A stretch of 64,000 nucleotides of DNA from Holacanthus passer (taxonomy: Eukaryota; Chordata; Actinopteri; Pomacanthidae): the NCBI GenBank assembly GCA_025331565.1, contig JAFREQ010000045.1, forward strand, positions 1,550,001 through 1,614,000, in the 5' to 3' direction. The translations under genes were made by a program, and so were the position numbers. Below the pieces are notes generated by a model. The model was not told the DNA's origin. It did no database searches and worked only from the letters and a program-made list of their open reading frames with translations. Position 1 is the first letter of the stretch. Each line of letters begins with the position of its first letter. Below, piece after piece: positions 1 to 15,200 of this stretch.

Positions 1-174
1 TGGATCATAATTATTGTGGTGGGAATGTAAGACGCATACTTGTGCTAGATGTCACTCCGCAAAATAGGTTATTTTAAGGCCCAACTGAGGGTGTTGTTTG
101 AGCACTTGACAGGAGAAGTACTTATCTACTGGATATTACATTGGATGGTTAAAGGGGGTCAGCTGTTGACTTAC

Positions 175-238
175 CAAAACTTCCAGTTCATTGCTGCCCA
201 GGTCCAGCTGTTCCAGTTTCACCAGGAAAGAGAGCGAC
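175..238 (-). CDS. scrib: SCRIB coding exon 6 (LRR)
   Basis: Residues 168-189, TSLSFLVKLEQLDLGSNELEVL. Acceptor TTCAG|GT, donor TTG|GTAAGT. This is the last SCRIB exon in the window. Bases 1-174 are intron as far as I can see. Confidence 0.95.
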
Positions 239-3200
239 CTGAATACGTACACAAAATAGCACATGCAGTTAGTCACGCAAATATGCAGCCTGAAAGACCA
301 AAGAGCAGACATACCATTCATTCACATGTACTGACATATGCCAAGAATGCTTTTAAACCTACGTCACTACAGGTAACTTGTAGATTGTCATGTTCTTCCA
401 CGGTGACGTAATTCTCTGTCCTAGAACAACTGCAGGTGTCTGTGAGGGGTTCTAACTAAAGCTCATGATGAGTATAAAGTTGGTCTACAAAAGTAAAGTA
501 CTGAAGGTAAAACAGTGGTGGCAGTTCCTCGTGTATTTATCACTGTCAACAGGCTCTTACTGTGCTTGATGGAGATGGTGGGAAATTAGATAAGAGGTCG
601 AGCTCTGCTGCATATATGCGTTGGAAGGAGATGACACTTACGTGGGCAGAGACTTCAGCAGGTTCTCCCTGAGCTCCAACGTCACCAGGTTGGCCAGGCT
701 ATAAAAGGAGGAGCAGCAGTGAAAAAGTAGCAAGTAAAAGAGAAAGGAGGGCAGGAGTTGGCAGGTGGCGAGGAGAGACGATGGGGGAGTGAGAGAGGGG
801 AGAGGAGAGGGGAGAGGAGAGGAGAGAGGCAGGTTGGTTAGTCAGATGGCAGGTCTGTTCGTCTGGACTGCCTGGCATGGTGAGGGGCTCCTCCATCTGT
901 CTGAGCACAGCAGTGGCCCAGAGCCCAGAGACTGGCTGCCTCAGAGCCCACTGGCCCACAGAATTACACTCCTTGAAAACCTGCTCCGTCTCCTAATGTA
1001 TCAAGGATCTAACTGTGTCGAAGGCTTTCAGTCTGGTAACATGGACCAGTGTGAAAGTTAAAATCCCGAAGCTGTCTAATCATTTTGGCTGTACTCAGTT
1101 TTTTAGATTTCTAATTCTAAATAATTTGAAAGCAGGGTTGCAAATTTAAAGTGATTATTATTTGAAAAAACTCAAATCTGATATTTTCAATCACAAGAAC
1201 AACAGATTTTTTTAACTATCTAGGAGAAAAAGACATTTTATTGTGTCAAATGATCTATGAGCCATTGTGCACGTGTACATACTTTCCAATGTCGTTGGGC
1301 AACGTCTGCAATGACACGTCGTTGAGTGCCAAGTGAGCCAGCGCTCGCAGTTGAGTGAAGCCATCTGGCAATCTGAAGCAGAAAGACAGGAGGGAACATA
1401 GTAGAGAGAGACTCTTGTTGTACAACGAATGGGATCAGTCGACTCACACAAGACAATCATCCTTTTACATATTGCCATCTGTTAAAGCATTCACCATCAA
1501 AGCTCTTTCCAGTTGAGCCATTACTTTTCTATAGGAGGAAGATAAAAGATGAAATACCAACCTTGCCATCACTGATTGGGGATGTGGCAGAGTAGTGAAT
1601 TTACATAGAGATATCATAGGGATTAACTAGCATACAGGTTAGGTTAGCGTGTCAGTTTCACACAGAGCTTTGTTTGATCAGAAAGCATGTTCATATACTG
1701 TGCATGAGTATTTCTTTGCAACTAAATGATTCTAACAATTGCAGTTACAAATCAGCATGAAGTGCAGACTGTATATTCATACATTCATTCATTCATTCGT
1801 ATGTGATACAAGTCACTGCACATTTACGATAGGAAAGCAAAGTAATTAGAGCACACAAATGACACTTGTCATGCTTGGTTTCATTTTTCAAAGCCACATT
1901 GCTTCTCTCCAGCATCATGTTTTCTGATGGCCTGTTTCCATTTGCTTACCTGGACAGGGGGTTTCCACTGAAGTCTGCAATCTCCAAGGCCCTGCAGAAT
2001 TTAATGCTCTCGGGGATCTCAGGAATGTCTGCAGGAGAAAAGAGGAGGTGGAGATGGCAGTCAGCACCATGGACACGCAGATTTAGAGCTGGGGGTGGGA
2101 GGGGGGGTCATATCCTATGGAGCGAATCATTTTAAGTTCCTTGTAATAACAACCAGATGGCAAAGAGCAGGGAAGTGAGAGAACGGGAAGGGGAAAATAA
2201 GACAGAGAGAGATGGAAGTTGCACCAGGGAGGATGTGGTCAAAGAGTGCCATTACATCTCTCGTAAAATTTAGAAAGCAATCACATATTTATAGCTTTGT
2301 GCTTTCATCTAAGTCATAACTAAGCTCATTGGACCCCTGTGTCTCTATATGAAAACATTTGAGCTGTTACTTCAGTACTTTAGTCTTAACAGGATGGTGT
2401 TGTTAACAGTGTATGGCAAAATGGATAAATTAAGGTAGGGTCAAATAAAAAGAAAAAAGTAGGGAAATCTATTTGTTAAAGATCGATAACAGATAGGTTC
2501 ACAGCTGGATGGCTTCAGGCTTCTTTAATTAAAAGATGTTTATCTATTCTGTCTCTGTTCCATCTTTCTTAGTCCCACTGTATTTTCAAACTACGCTGAC
2601 TGGTCAGAGATCTGTGTGACAATAAGTATTAGTACAAGTAATATTGTACTGCAAAAATGTATTGCTTGTATCATAAAAGCCACAATTTACTTTGATGTCA
2701 AATGGATTATTTCTTCAAATAGACATTAATTCAACTTTGTCTGCTTAGTCTGATGTACACAAGAAGAAACCTGACCTGCTTGCCTGACCAGGGAGAGAAC
2801 TTCTACCTCTGGATCCTGCAGGTGCAGGTTAAGAAATCCCTACTGAGCCGAGCAGCCTATGACGCTTATCTGGCTCAGCGTCGTCCTGCAGCAGGAGCAG
2901 GCAGGCAGACAGATGGGAAAGGCCCTTACAGGCCACTATACAGAGCTCCCACAGCTCTTGATGCAGTGTGCAGCAGAGCAGATGTCTCCTATCTACCGTA
3001 TAGGCCCTTCCTGCCACGGAGTATCAGTGTATGTGTATGCAGCATGCAAGGACACAGAGAGGGCAAAATATCTGTGTGTGTGTGTGTGTGTGTGTGACAG
3101 CTGATGAGTTGCAGAAATCAAATAGCAGCCAGAAATGAGATGACATGTATGTAATATTACCTATTGCTGCATTGCGGTGCTAAATTTCTTTCTTTGCTTG

Positions 3201-6200
3201 TCTTATGGGAATATTTGAAGGGCATGGAGATTCATGTATGAATGTCTGTTGTGCCCGAGGGCAGACTGGATAATCTGGCAAAGAGGGCCAGCAAATATTT
3301 ATCTAATGGCTGCTGCTAGTGTGTTGATTCTCCAACTGATTTGGCTATGCTCCTGCTGCTTAACACCACATGGGCAGATATCGTCTTTACAGACAAAACT
3401 CCCTTGTTGTTTTGTGTTTTTGGGGGAGGTCTAGACAAGAGCAGAAGGTTTTAGAACATGCCATTAAAGTAATTGTGCATTAATGGGTGGTCTTACAAGC
3501 AGAGATTGTCAAGCAACTGACACAAGTGCACAATGAGCGAGGTATGTGTTCATGTACCGTTTCTGGAGATGTCCAGTTCCACCAGCTGCATGAAGTTGGC
3601 CACCTCAGGAGGGAGTCTCTGGATTTCATTGTCACTCAGGCCGAGCTTCCGGAGGTTCAGTAGTCTGAAGAAAGGCTGTTAAGACACAGGATACAATGTT
3701 TAACAAACTCAATCATTCCTCCCAGGATGCATCGAAATATTAAATTTGCTCCACTGTAAGACAACAGCAGCAGATCCTCACATTTGAGCAGCTAGAACCT
3801 GACAGTGTTGAGTGTAGTTTGAAAATTAACTTCTATGATCAATCAATTATCAAAATACTTGTCATCTATTTTTCTGTCCATTAACTTTTAGACCAAAAGC
3901 GGACATAGAGGCATGTGATAATTAAAAACTAAGTGGTGAGTGTAACTGCAGGCTAAAACACAATATGTTAAGATTATTGTTTTAAATGTTGCAGACATTT
4001 CGCTCTCTTCTTTAACCACAATTGTAAAGTGAACACACAACACATCCTGTAGCCCGTCTCCAGTTTTAAAAACATTCCACCGTCATTTTCCCAAAAACTC
4101 CTCCTCAAACAAAGTGGCTTTCGATAGAGGGGCTGAGGAGAGTGCTGCGGCTGTGGCCGTGCCAAGTGCTTTCACAAGAGCCTGGTTGTTGGACGGGACA
4201 GCGTTCAGACACATTCCTCCGCCAGCCGCGCTGTGTGTGTCTGTGTGTCATCTGCTGTTAAGATGGACAGACAAGACAGGCTGGCGGGGAACAGCAAGAG
4301 TAACAGGCCAGAACTATGCAGTTATTAACCCCTCAATCAGTCCCTGGTTCTGCAGCCCACAGAGGACCCACTGTCTGCCCTGTCAAAAGCCCGTCGAATT
4401 CTCAGGCCCTCTAAGGAAGGAAGACGAACTTGCCGACTCGGGCTTTTTGAGGAAGGAATTTGTATAAACGCATTATTCAGGGATGCTTTCTGAACATAGG
4501 CTGCATAGACATCGGCAATCTTGGAGCCTAAACCTTAATTCAAATGATACCACAGGCCGTCAGCAAGGACCATGGCTGAAAACAACCACTGTGTGTCAAT
4601 TACCACAGATTAATATACTAAATTGAAAAATCCAGACGAATGCTCAGCTCCTCCTTCGTCACTGGAATTTACGTTTTTAAAAATGCAGCTGTCACGCTCC
4701 TGTTTCCAAACTGTTGCATAAACATGTAGGAAAGCAAGTGAACACAAAACCTTCTTTGATGTGTATTGTCAGGTTTCTGTTTGTGTGAAAACACACATGA
4801 ACACACACTCAATACAACATGCTGGGAGGCAGCTCTACAATTACACTGCCAAAGAGAAGAATGCTGCAGTTCAGCTCCACTCTGTTCCTCGATGACAGAC
4901 ATTTCCTGCTCTTAACCAGTTATGTGTATTGTATTTGGATGGGGAGTGAGGTGGCTACAGCAACAAGGTTTTTCCCAGAATCTGTTCGGGGGTTTGCTGG
5001 GAGTGCAAGACAGAGCTTGTCGGTACTTTCCCAAAAATCCCCACCATCTGACTAGTAGTTCATACAGCATCCACACCTGATGGAGAGTGTAATGGGGAAT
5101 GAGGACATGAGTACAAGAAAGGACAGAGCCAGAGAGAGACAAAGAGGGTGTTGGCTCCCCGAGTAGCAGGTGACAGGTATCAGATGACAGGAACAGGAAA
5201 CAGGAGCTGTGGGCAACCATGTGACCAGGGCCAAGCCCAGATGGAAGCCGGCCCCCAGGAGGGGAGGCAACCTTGCTGGCAGAACAGGTGCCACTCGGTC
5301 ACAGGGAGCCTCCAGGGAAAGGGTGCGCTGAAACACAAAAAACTTGAAAACCCCTGCTGCAGATGCAAGAACACACTTCAAAAACATTACGTTAACTCCC
5401 AGGAAATGCTGATGAGTGTTTTCTCATACCAAAGTATGTAAAACCGTATTACTGCTAATGGACAGTCAGCAATTCTTCCACCCAGGCTAAACCAATCACT
5501 TAATAAAAGCTTTGCATCGGTGCATTCCTCTCCTCCATTGATATCGTCCAGAGCTCGATCAGTGAGGAGGGGAAAGCAGTAGACAGTAATGCAATCATGC
5601 CTGTGAACAAGCCGTTATGGACACTCACAAAGATGGCCATTCACTCCTGAGTGGCCGCTCAGAGACAGGCTCACCGGTGTTTTTCTAGTAAACAACTGTG
5701 TTGCCATACCCAGCTCTCAAACCAGCTTTACTCCAGCCCTAAATAAGAACACTGAGACTTGAATTACAACATGCTTTTTAACGGCTTTCTGAGAAACTGG
5801 TGCAGAATAACCAATCAAATACTGATACTGATATACTGATAATATTTTACATAAGTAATGTAGTAAATTTGTTCTTTGATGCTTCTCATTAGTTTTAGAA
5901 CAGTCAATAACTGTCAACTCCGTCCATGACAACTGGACCCGATGTCCCTGCCGTTTCCCACCGACTGGTGTACTTTCAAATTAAACAATGGAGAACCAAC
6001 AGTGTTATACGGGTCAATGGGTCAATTGGAATAACAAGAGGGAGCAGTGGGATTTAGTGTACCGCCACGTCTCATCATTGTATTAGTGAGCCACAACAGT
6101 CTGCTCCGTCACTCAGGCAGCTTTTATAGGACTGTGCTTCTGTGTGTGTGTAACCATTTATAGAGTGAGGCAGCACGTTGGTGAGAACCAGTAAGCTAAA

Positions 6201-9200
6201 TTTCTTTTATAACGTTGCAACTAGAATGCTTTAATGAGAGCCTTTGTGAGAGTTGTTTGCATAAGGAAGGAAGTGAAGCTGTGAACAGGAGGATTTAGAA
6301 CAGTGGAACAAAAAAGAATGATAGTTGAGGCGGGTAAATGACAGCCAAGTCAGCAGAGGGCAGTGTGGGGTCTCAAGAGCACTTACACAGCATACCAGTC
6401 AGCACAGCCCATTTGCAATCTACCACCAGATTATTATCTCCAACAAGCGTAAGGCTGGGGGGGATCATGCGTGTGGTCGTGTCTGTCCACAGCTGATCTG
6501 ACATACTACTGAATCTATCAGCCTAATATTCTTTAAGCTAGAAAACCAGAAATCAACCTGGTCACCTCATAATTGTTAATAATGTAGTAGCTAGCTTTTA
6601 TTTGAGCAGTTTGTCCCTTTTTAAGAACAAATCTGGCAACTAAAATGTCAGATTGTATGCATCCACTTGAATCAAGTCAAGCCTGTGGACAGGTTCCCTC
6701 TTAAATTGCCTTGAATTCCAGAGAAGTTTTAAGTAAATTACATAATTGGTGGTTAAGGCAGCTATGAGAACTGACACAGCTGCACAGATTCTGTTGGACT
6801 AAGATAAGATTTCACACAAGGGAGGACTGGGTCTGTGTAACATCCACAATGTGAACAACTTAAGCCAGAGTGAAATGGGTTCTGTGGTATAAGTCCCCCA
6901 TTATTATACAGTGAAAGAAGCCTCATCAAGCAACCTGTGACCAAGAGCAGCATGTGTGTGGGTTTGACAGTAAGGGTAGTGGTTGTGTGGATCATCATAA
7001 AATGTGCTGCTTCATCTTATCTGCATCGCCCTGCTTAGCTTACATTCCACTCAGAGTGTGTTAATGTGCCTCAGGATGTGTGTTTGTATGTGTGTGTGTG
7101 CATGTGTGCAGACATCCTTAAGTCACAGGAGACAGGATCCTGTGCTGTAGGTGTTTAAGTCAGCTCACACCACTGCTTACACAGTCTTAGTTTTACTTTG
7201 CTTAAGGTTGCCAAGAACTCTGGCTACAGTAGTAGGACTCAGCATGCATGTGAGTCAGAGGGAATATTTGTGTGTTCATGTGTATTAGCAGCGGTGGGTG
7301 TTTGTTTAAGAGTGTTTACGAGTGTGTTTATGTGCACTGAAAGAGACTGTAAATTCACAGGGAGGAATGTTAATGTTTGTGGACTTCACATCACTCCACA
7401 GAAACTAATTAAAATGTGACTACAGATATCCAAGAAGCAAAGTGTGTGTGCACAGGGTCTAACCCCAACACAGTTAAGCTGCGGGTGTGTTAACCTTGTT
7501 AAAAAACAGTAAGGGGCAGTGTCAGAGAAAGTATCAGACCCTTTACTTAGTAAAAGTACTCAATGCAGAAAAAAGTCCTCCCTGACTATTATACAATAAC
7601 ATTAGATTATTATTAGTCATGCATTGATGTAAAAGCAGGATTTTACTGTTGTACTTTGTTAAGGTGGAGCTCATTTTAAACCATTATTCAATTCAATTGA
7701 ATTAAAAAAAACTATATTTGTCTCTGTGGGGCAATTCATAGGCACGTAGAGCAGTAAAACAAACAAAACGAAACAGTGTCATAAAAGAAACACTACAATA
7801 AATTTTGTATTTGACTGCAACAAATGATTATTTCAATTATGAATTAATCTGCTGATTTTCTCCATTAATCGTTGGTTTGTAAAATTTCTGAAAACAGTGA
7901 GAAATACCATCACAATTGCCCAGAGTCCAAAGTGACACCTTCACAATGTTTTGTCCAACTAAAAGCACAAATATCAAAATGATTTAAAATAATTTAAAAC
8001 TACTGAAGTAATTACAACAAAAAGCAGCAAATCACACAAATTCACATTTGTGAAGCTGAAACCATGAAATATTTTATGGCCAGTTGAAAAATATTTTGTC
8101 GTGTAAACTTTGTGACTGTGTGTGTGAGTAATGTTCCACTGTAGTGAGCTGAAGCCTGATGTTCACAGAGGCTGCAGTGTTCCAGTCAAGTGACTCCATT
8201 TAGCTTACAGTTTCCCTCCAATCATGCAATCAGACTACAGACAGAGCAGGCTCCTCCTGCCACACACACACAACCTTCCTCTTACAGAGCACATTTAGTG
8301 TGCAGGAGACCGTAAAAAAAACCCAGACACTCAACTTCATGTTTACCTTAAATCATTAACTTAAGACCATGTTCGTTGTTTAAAACTGCATGTGCAAATT
8401 TCTGCGGAGACAAAGACAAGTCCTGGTATTTTCTGAAACAAAAACAAAAAGGGGCTGAGCCAACTTCATCAGGTCTCAGCTCGCCTACAGAGGCATTTAA
8501 TCAATGGATCCACACATCTCCAAGTTTGCTCGAAAGAGGAAGTCAAACTACATACCATCACTAAACCTCTCATCTATTCTTCCCATAACCCTTTTTCTGT
8601 TTTACTCACACTTCCTTTCCTCTGTAAGTGGAATTCCTATTCACACATTCCAGAGCCTCTTAATCTTGTGCCAAATCTACCCAGTCGGTCTAGTCCGCAT
8701 GTCCCCACTCTTCCCAATATCAATTCCCTCACAATGCACACAAACTACACACACTGCGTGCACACTACTGGGGTGAGGGGCTCAAAGAGAGGGGAGGGGA
8801 AAGCACATGCTTTTGTGCTGGCCTGGACTCTTTCAGTGTCCGGGGAAATAAAAAGCAGAGAGGATTTGGTTGACTGAGTAACTTGGTCGGTCACTCGAAT
8901 GGTGAGCCTCATTACAGCTCACCCGTTTCTATAGATAGCTGCAGTCATTGTTGTGGTATAAACTCAGTACAAGTGGCCACAGACGCAAGACGGCTCGGCT
9001 TTACGAGTCAGCCCTCCTGCTCTTACTAAACTTAACTTCTTTAGTGCAGAGTTCTGGGAGGCTTAAAGCACAGGCATGTACATGTACAGTCATTTTAAGG
9101 CCGATGCCAAAGAAGCAACATGGTCTGATGTTGTTTGGCCAAAGTGTCCCCTCCCCCTGCAAGGCACCGTTTGAAAGCCAAAGTTACCAAAACTTCTACA

Positions 9201-12200
9201 CATGAATGACACCCTCACTGGTCCTCTTCCCCTCCTCCTTCCCACTGGTCTCTCTGCTGCTCCACCTCTCTGAGTTCCCTCCATTTTCCTTGGCAGGAGG
9301 ACAAAGGCCAAGCAGCCAGCCCCACACAGGACTGTCAGTCACAGGCCGGCTCTCGCTGCCCCCCCTCCCTGCAGCCTGGGCCGGGGATTCCTCCATTGTC
9401 CGAGAGGGCACCGCGGAGAAGACAGAGAGGGCTGGAAATGGAAGGATGAAGACTTGAAAGAGGAATGTGGGGAAGGATAACAAAAGGCAGGAATGACTAA
9501 GAAGGATAGAGAAAGCAAGTGGGGAGAACAGTGCAGAGAAGAAAAGGAAGATTGTGTGCGAACTAGAGAGGAGAGAGCTGAGAGAAAGGGAGTGACGGTG
9601 GATTATTAATGAAGAATAGAGGGTAAACAATGGATTCCCACAGTGCTCTGGACACTCTGCAGCACTAATGGGGACAGAGACTTCAGCCACTGACCAACAA
9701 ATTATCTCAACGACTACAGACTCACTGACCTTCTCTCTTACAGATGAATTATGTTGTTTATTAATCATAACACGCAACAAATCAACAGACTGTCATTAAT
9801 GTGGTTTAGTCTGGTCCACTGTGGCTCATATGCAGTGTGGAGTACAATGCTCCCACTGGCCTCCTCAGAAAACCGAAACACATCAGACAGACAATACAAC
9901 CATCCTCCCACCCACCCACAACTATAAACCAACATCCCACTTCCTTTGCTCTCACACACTGTCTCCCACACACTCGCCCCTCTGCTGCAGCTCAGGTATG
10001 TGTGAGAAAGAAACAAGCAAAAACAACCCAACACATTAAAAGCACTACACTGCTAAACTGCATCAATGCTGTGTCATGTGTGTTTCATTTAAGACAGCAC
10101 AGCTAATTCTATTAACTTCAAACAAGCTTACACAAAAAGAAAGGTAGGCATGTGTGTGTGCGTATGTCTTTGTACAGCAATTCAACTGTGTTTTTGTGTC
10201 ATTATAAAACACTGGGCATATGTGTGGAAGTGTTTGTCTTTCACTTAAGTGGCACTTTGAGGCCTAGGCTACCCTTATCCAGCTCCAGTCCGTCAACAGG
10301 CCACACAGAGAGAAGGGCGTGGTAAAGCAGGTGTGACTGACAGCCCAGCTAACTCCCATCTACTTACACCTGTCCTGGTGACTTTGATCTGTGCAGAGAG
10401 CAAACACAGCAGAAAGTCAGGCCAGGCAGCGTCTGAGTCTTCTACTACATTATTAGCAGTTTTGAACTACAGTAACCGAACCCAGCTCTGACAAGACACA
10501 GGAGATAAGTAGATAAGATAAAAATAAGACATATTGGTAACATCTCTGCTAAGACAAAATGTGCATGATGATGATGAAAAGTAATGATTACATACAGTGG
10601 TTAAAGTTTTACTGGATGATTAAAGAAAGCCTTCAAAACACACAGCTTTCTTTCATTGGATATCCGTGTAAGCTACATTTTGACATTTCATACTAGTTCA
10701 TAATCTCTGTATGCATGTTCCATCTTTGTTTTCAGAAGCTGATCACCTTTAAATTGTTTAAACAAAGCCTACTGAGAGAAAGAAGGGATTATATATTTTA
10801 CAGGCTCTTAATGAGTCATTTACTATTAAACTCTAATGCGGTGCATAATCGAGTGAGGTCATGGCCTTAAATTTGCATCCCTAACTAATACACTTGTAAT
10901 ACCTAGGGCAGCTAGTAGCTATAAAATGCTGGCATAAACAGTAGCTTGTAGCAGTTGTCTTTAAAGAGCATGAGTCATGGCAGAGCCAGTGAGGGATGGA
11001 TGGATGGTCCTGGCTGAAGGGGTTTGGGCCTCAGGGCTGTACATGTACACAGTTTATGTGCATGTGTTTATGACTGTGTCTATGAAAGGGAACTTGTATA
11101 TGCTGGCTGCCTGACAGCATCCTTGTCTGGATAAACACAGGGAAGATTTTTGTTGAGGAAAACAAGAACTGCTGAGGAAAAGAGGAAACCCTTGATTTAG
11201 GGCAAACTGACTAAAACAGTGACAACGTGGCCCACGATGAACACCTCAAACAATCAGCTGAAAATACAAAACAGCCAGATTGTGTTTCCACCAACCACAA
11301 ACATGGTTAATAAACAACCACAGTGACAACATGGGCTTTTCCCTCTTTGCTTTCTGGATCCTGAATGCAGCCAAATGTAAAGCCTGGAATGCCCATCATT
11401 CCTATTTCACAGCTGTATTTAAGATATCTACACTAGTGCTGGACAATCTTGATCAATATTGATATTATCACAATATATAATTTGATAATGCCACCAGACT
11501 GAAGAGTATCCCGATAATAACTGAAGCCTGAAGAAACCAGAGGGTTCATTAGTTAAACTTAATCTGTGCTTCATTGCTTTTGAGCTATCTAAACCACTTC
11601 CATATAACTGAAGTCGTATTACGTTTTTGTCAACAATATCCTCAGCTTTGGAGCATAACAAGCTCTGTATGGCTGTGTAAAACAAACCAGGTGAGGATTA
11701 AGAGGGGGCCAGCAAGGTGGCACATTTCTGCAAGTTTGTGTTCTGCTTATTCAGCAGGTGTTTGATGAATTGATCATACTGTCTCTCTTTTGTTGCACTT
11801 ACAGATCATGAGCATTGTCATTGTTAACTCTCAGTAAAATATATCCTAAAGTCTGTTTCATTCGCTCCTCTGTGGGCTCTGCGGTCCACTCTGTGTGTGA
11901 GAAGCTCAGCCCCACCCTCATGCAAACAGGCAGCGACACAGAAAGTAGAAGCAGAGAGGGAGCAGACTGACTGACTGCTGTATTTATTTCTGCTGTGTGG
12001 CAGGCTGTATCCATAGAGTGAAATGTCCAAAGTTTATCATTGTTATCTACATTTTATCCCATATCTAGATCCTTTTATCACCCAGCCCTCGTCTACACAC
12101 ATTGTAAAATAAATAGAAAGCCTATATCACACTTGTGTCTGCTGACTCCACAGGGCTGAAGGTGGAGGACTGAGAGAGAACAGGTGGACGTGGCATTGTG

Positions 12201-15200
12201 TGGTTAAGAGGCTCTTTTCCTCACAAATAAACTCACAAAGTCTGTTTGTTACACATGTACGTGAACTAGAATAGGATTTAAATGTGAGAAATGGAGGCAG
12301 TTTTCTATGAGTGAAAATGCAATATATGATATTTACTTCCCAATGACAGATGTATAATGATGTTAAATACTGTGGCATGTGGCTCTCATTCTGTACCAAA
12401 GAATAGCAAATGCTTGGTGCAGTAAAGCGATTTCCGGTCAGCATTTTAAAAATAGACAAGTAATCCCTCCACTGTTGCCGTATTGGTGGGCTAATCACTG
12501 CTTTGGTTACTAAAACCATCACAGTGATAGAAAAGCTTGCAACACCAGTCCTGGGACGCCATGTGCACAACTTGATTACACAAAAAAAACACAGAAAGAG
12601 AGAATGGGGGTTAGCACTGAGTCCCAGTACAGATTTGCAATCCAAACCAAATTCAAAGCAGCAGCCAGGCTGGAGGCATTGAATGTGATTTTTTCAGAGC
12701 TCTCACCTGCCTATGGTTTGCTTCCATTTCAAGTTTCATAAAGCCATCTTCCACACAACTAAAACACAGAACACTTAGGAAAGATAATCAATAGACTGTT
12801 ATTGACAACACCCTACTTCTCCATTAGAGGAAGCAGGAAACAATATAACAACTTAAAACTACAATCTACTAAAGGGAATGGCTGACCATGTTGGGTGGAG
12901 AGGGTCTATCCAAAGAGGGTGCAGCCCAATAAACACCAACACTGCCTGGAAATGTAAATGATGGCTGGTCATGCAGGTGTTTAGAAAGCCACTCAGTAGA
13001 TCAAGACTACATATTGAACGTAAAGGGATGGACCTCAAGTTTTGTTTTTGCTGATATATTAATGGTCAAGCAAGCACACACTACTCCCATTCAACCATTG
13101 ATGTTTAGTTAAACTAATGGCCTGAGATTCTCCAGCTATGCTGTCACACAGCAGGAATGAATGAGTTCACAGGGAGAACAGAAACTGTAGTGGAGGCCCT
13201 CCACCTCCACCTCCACCCCCTCTCCCGGACTTCATCACATGGTCTCTCATTCTCTTTCTGTGTTCCCACAAACATGACACAAAACCAGAAGTCCTATTGT
13301 TTATAGTCCAAAGAGGACGTTTGGCTCTTTCCTGGATGGGCTGGATCCGGTATGTGCTGCCTGCCAGCTCTCTGTTTGTCCCACAGTGAGGCTCTGCAGC
13401 AGGCGACCAACATGGCAACCAGGGCCTCTGGTACTGCATGACCCAGACACTGTATATACAAGTAATTTGCTGGCTAGTTAGTATACTGTCAACACAAAAC
13501 GTCATCAAACACATTAGCAATCGTTAGAGGAGCACTTAGGCTATACATAAACAGACACTAACAAACAAAGACACGTCACACTTAACTCAGACTTTCATAT
13601 CAAGACTCTCACGCAGAAACAGAGGATCTGGTCCTCACGTGCAATCTCATCTATGCAACATATGATACTTCAAGATTATCTCTACTCATGCTGTGTAACA
13701 AGTTAGAAACAGTAAAGTGAGCTATCAAAACTTCTCTTCATGAGGCTGCTCTACATCTTTTACTACAGGGTCAATGTGCAGTATTACACCTTAAAAAAAC
13801 GGGTGAAAGTGCTTGTGTGTGCACTAGCAAACTGGGCACAATTGATGCATTGTATGTGTCCAGGTTGTGGCCTCCCTCACAGGATCATGTGGCTCTGTGT
13901 CTATCGTTTTCCAGTAACGGTCTTGGCATTCTCCCTCTTGCAGCGGGCTTCACACAGGTCTCTGTCTTTATATTTCTCTCCCAGGAATGTTCCCTGACAT
14001 GGAAAAGGATGGCCACGGATGTACCATGGCCTTGCTAGTTTTTCCCCATACCCCATTAATATTTGGCTGCTCTGGGCAGGTAATTTGACAGCCTGCCAAG
14101 TGCATTTTCACTTGGAAATTTAGAGGTTTATGGCAACAAACTTTTCAAACAGCCAGGATTTAATGCTGCCAGGTTTTGGCACATTATACTGATCATTACT
14201 CACAGAACATTTATCAGAGCATTCCTTCAAATTTCTGCTGCTGACAGACCAAATGGTGAGAGTCTGATGACAAGGACTGATAATCACTTGGAATGATAAT
14301 CACTAATGTTGAATAACCATTAGGGTAGACTACAGTGAGAGAGTTTGGAGCTGGAAACATACTGTTTGAAAAAATAAAAATTTAACCTCATCCAGACAAA
14401 GTGGCTTTAACAGATAACAGTCCTTGTATAATTTCATGACTCATTCCGGCTGGTAACTCGGGCTCAGGTGGCATCGACAGCAGGCCTTGAGCTGCAGAGA
14501 CATGAGCTGACAAACATCTGTCATCTTTGCCTGGATCCAACAAATCTGGATTACACACCCACCACTGTTTTTGAGTACATAAATTAAAAAGGTCAAAATG
14601 TCCTCATTGTAAGCCTCCACATGGCAAAACAGAATAGAAATAATTTGGTTAACCTACTAGATCTACAGTATGTAGCTTGTTTTTAAGGCATGGGATGTTT
14701 GTGCAGTACTTAGAAACCTAAGCTATTAAATTTGTAGTGTTAGTATATAGATCAGCAGAAAAGTATACAATCCTGCAACACAAACTTCAATAAGCGGTCC
14801 ACAAGAGCAACACAAAGTCACCTCTATGTAGTTCACTGATCTAGCATCCAGGCCCCTGTGGAAAAATAACTGCTCCACTTTAGGTGTTGCTATAAAGTGT
14901 CTCTAACTTACTGCTGCAGCTTTTTCAAAGCCCAAGGACAAAGTGTGGCTTTGACACAAGCAGGTTTATTCTTCCTCTCTGTTTCGGTGTTTGGCTCGGG
15001 TAGAGGCCAAGGTTGCGGCATTGCAAGCAGATCTGAAACAGCAATTGCCAGGGCCTCTGTGCACACATGGAAAGTACAGGAGGTCTGCAGTGACAGGGAA
15101 GCCCCAGCACATATGGTGTCGCTCCCTGACAACACAGGCTCCCCGGCATCAGGCAAACCACTGGCGCTGGGAGATCCATTACCGTGGAGACAGGCGTTTG

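Noticed and set aside
12127..12645. 172-codon minus-strand open frame in SCRIB intron 1
   Set aside because: No recognisable domain, and the composition looks like translated AT-rich noncoding DNA.
13160..13225. Minus-strand poly-glycine coding potential
   Set aside because: It comes from a CTCCAC simple repeat.
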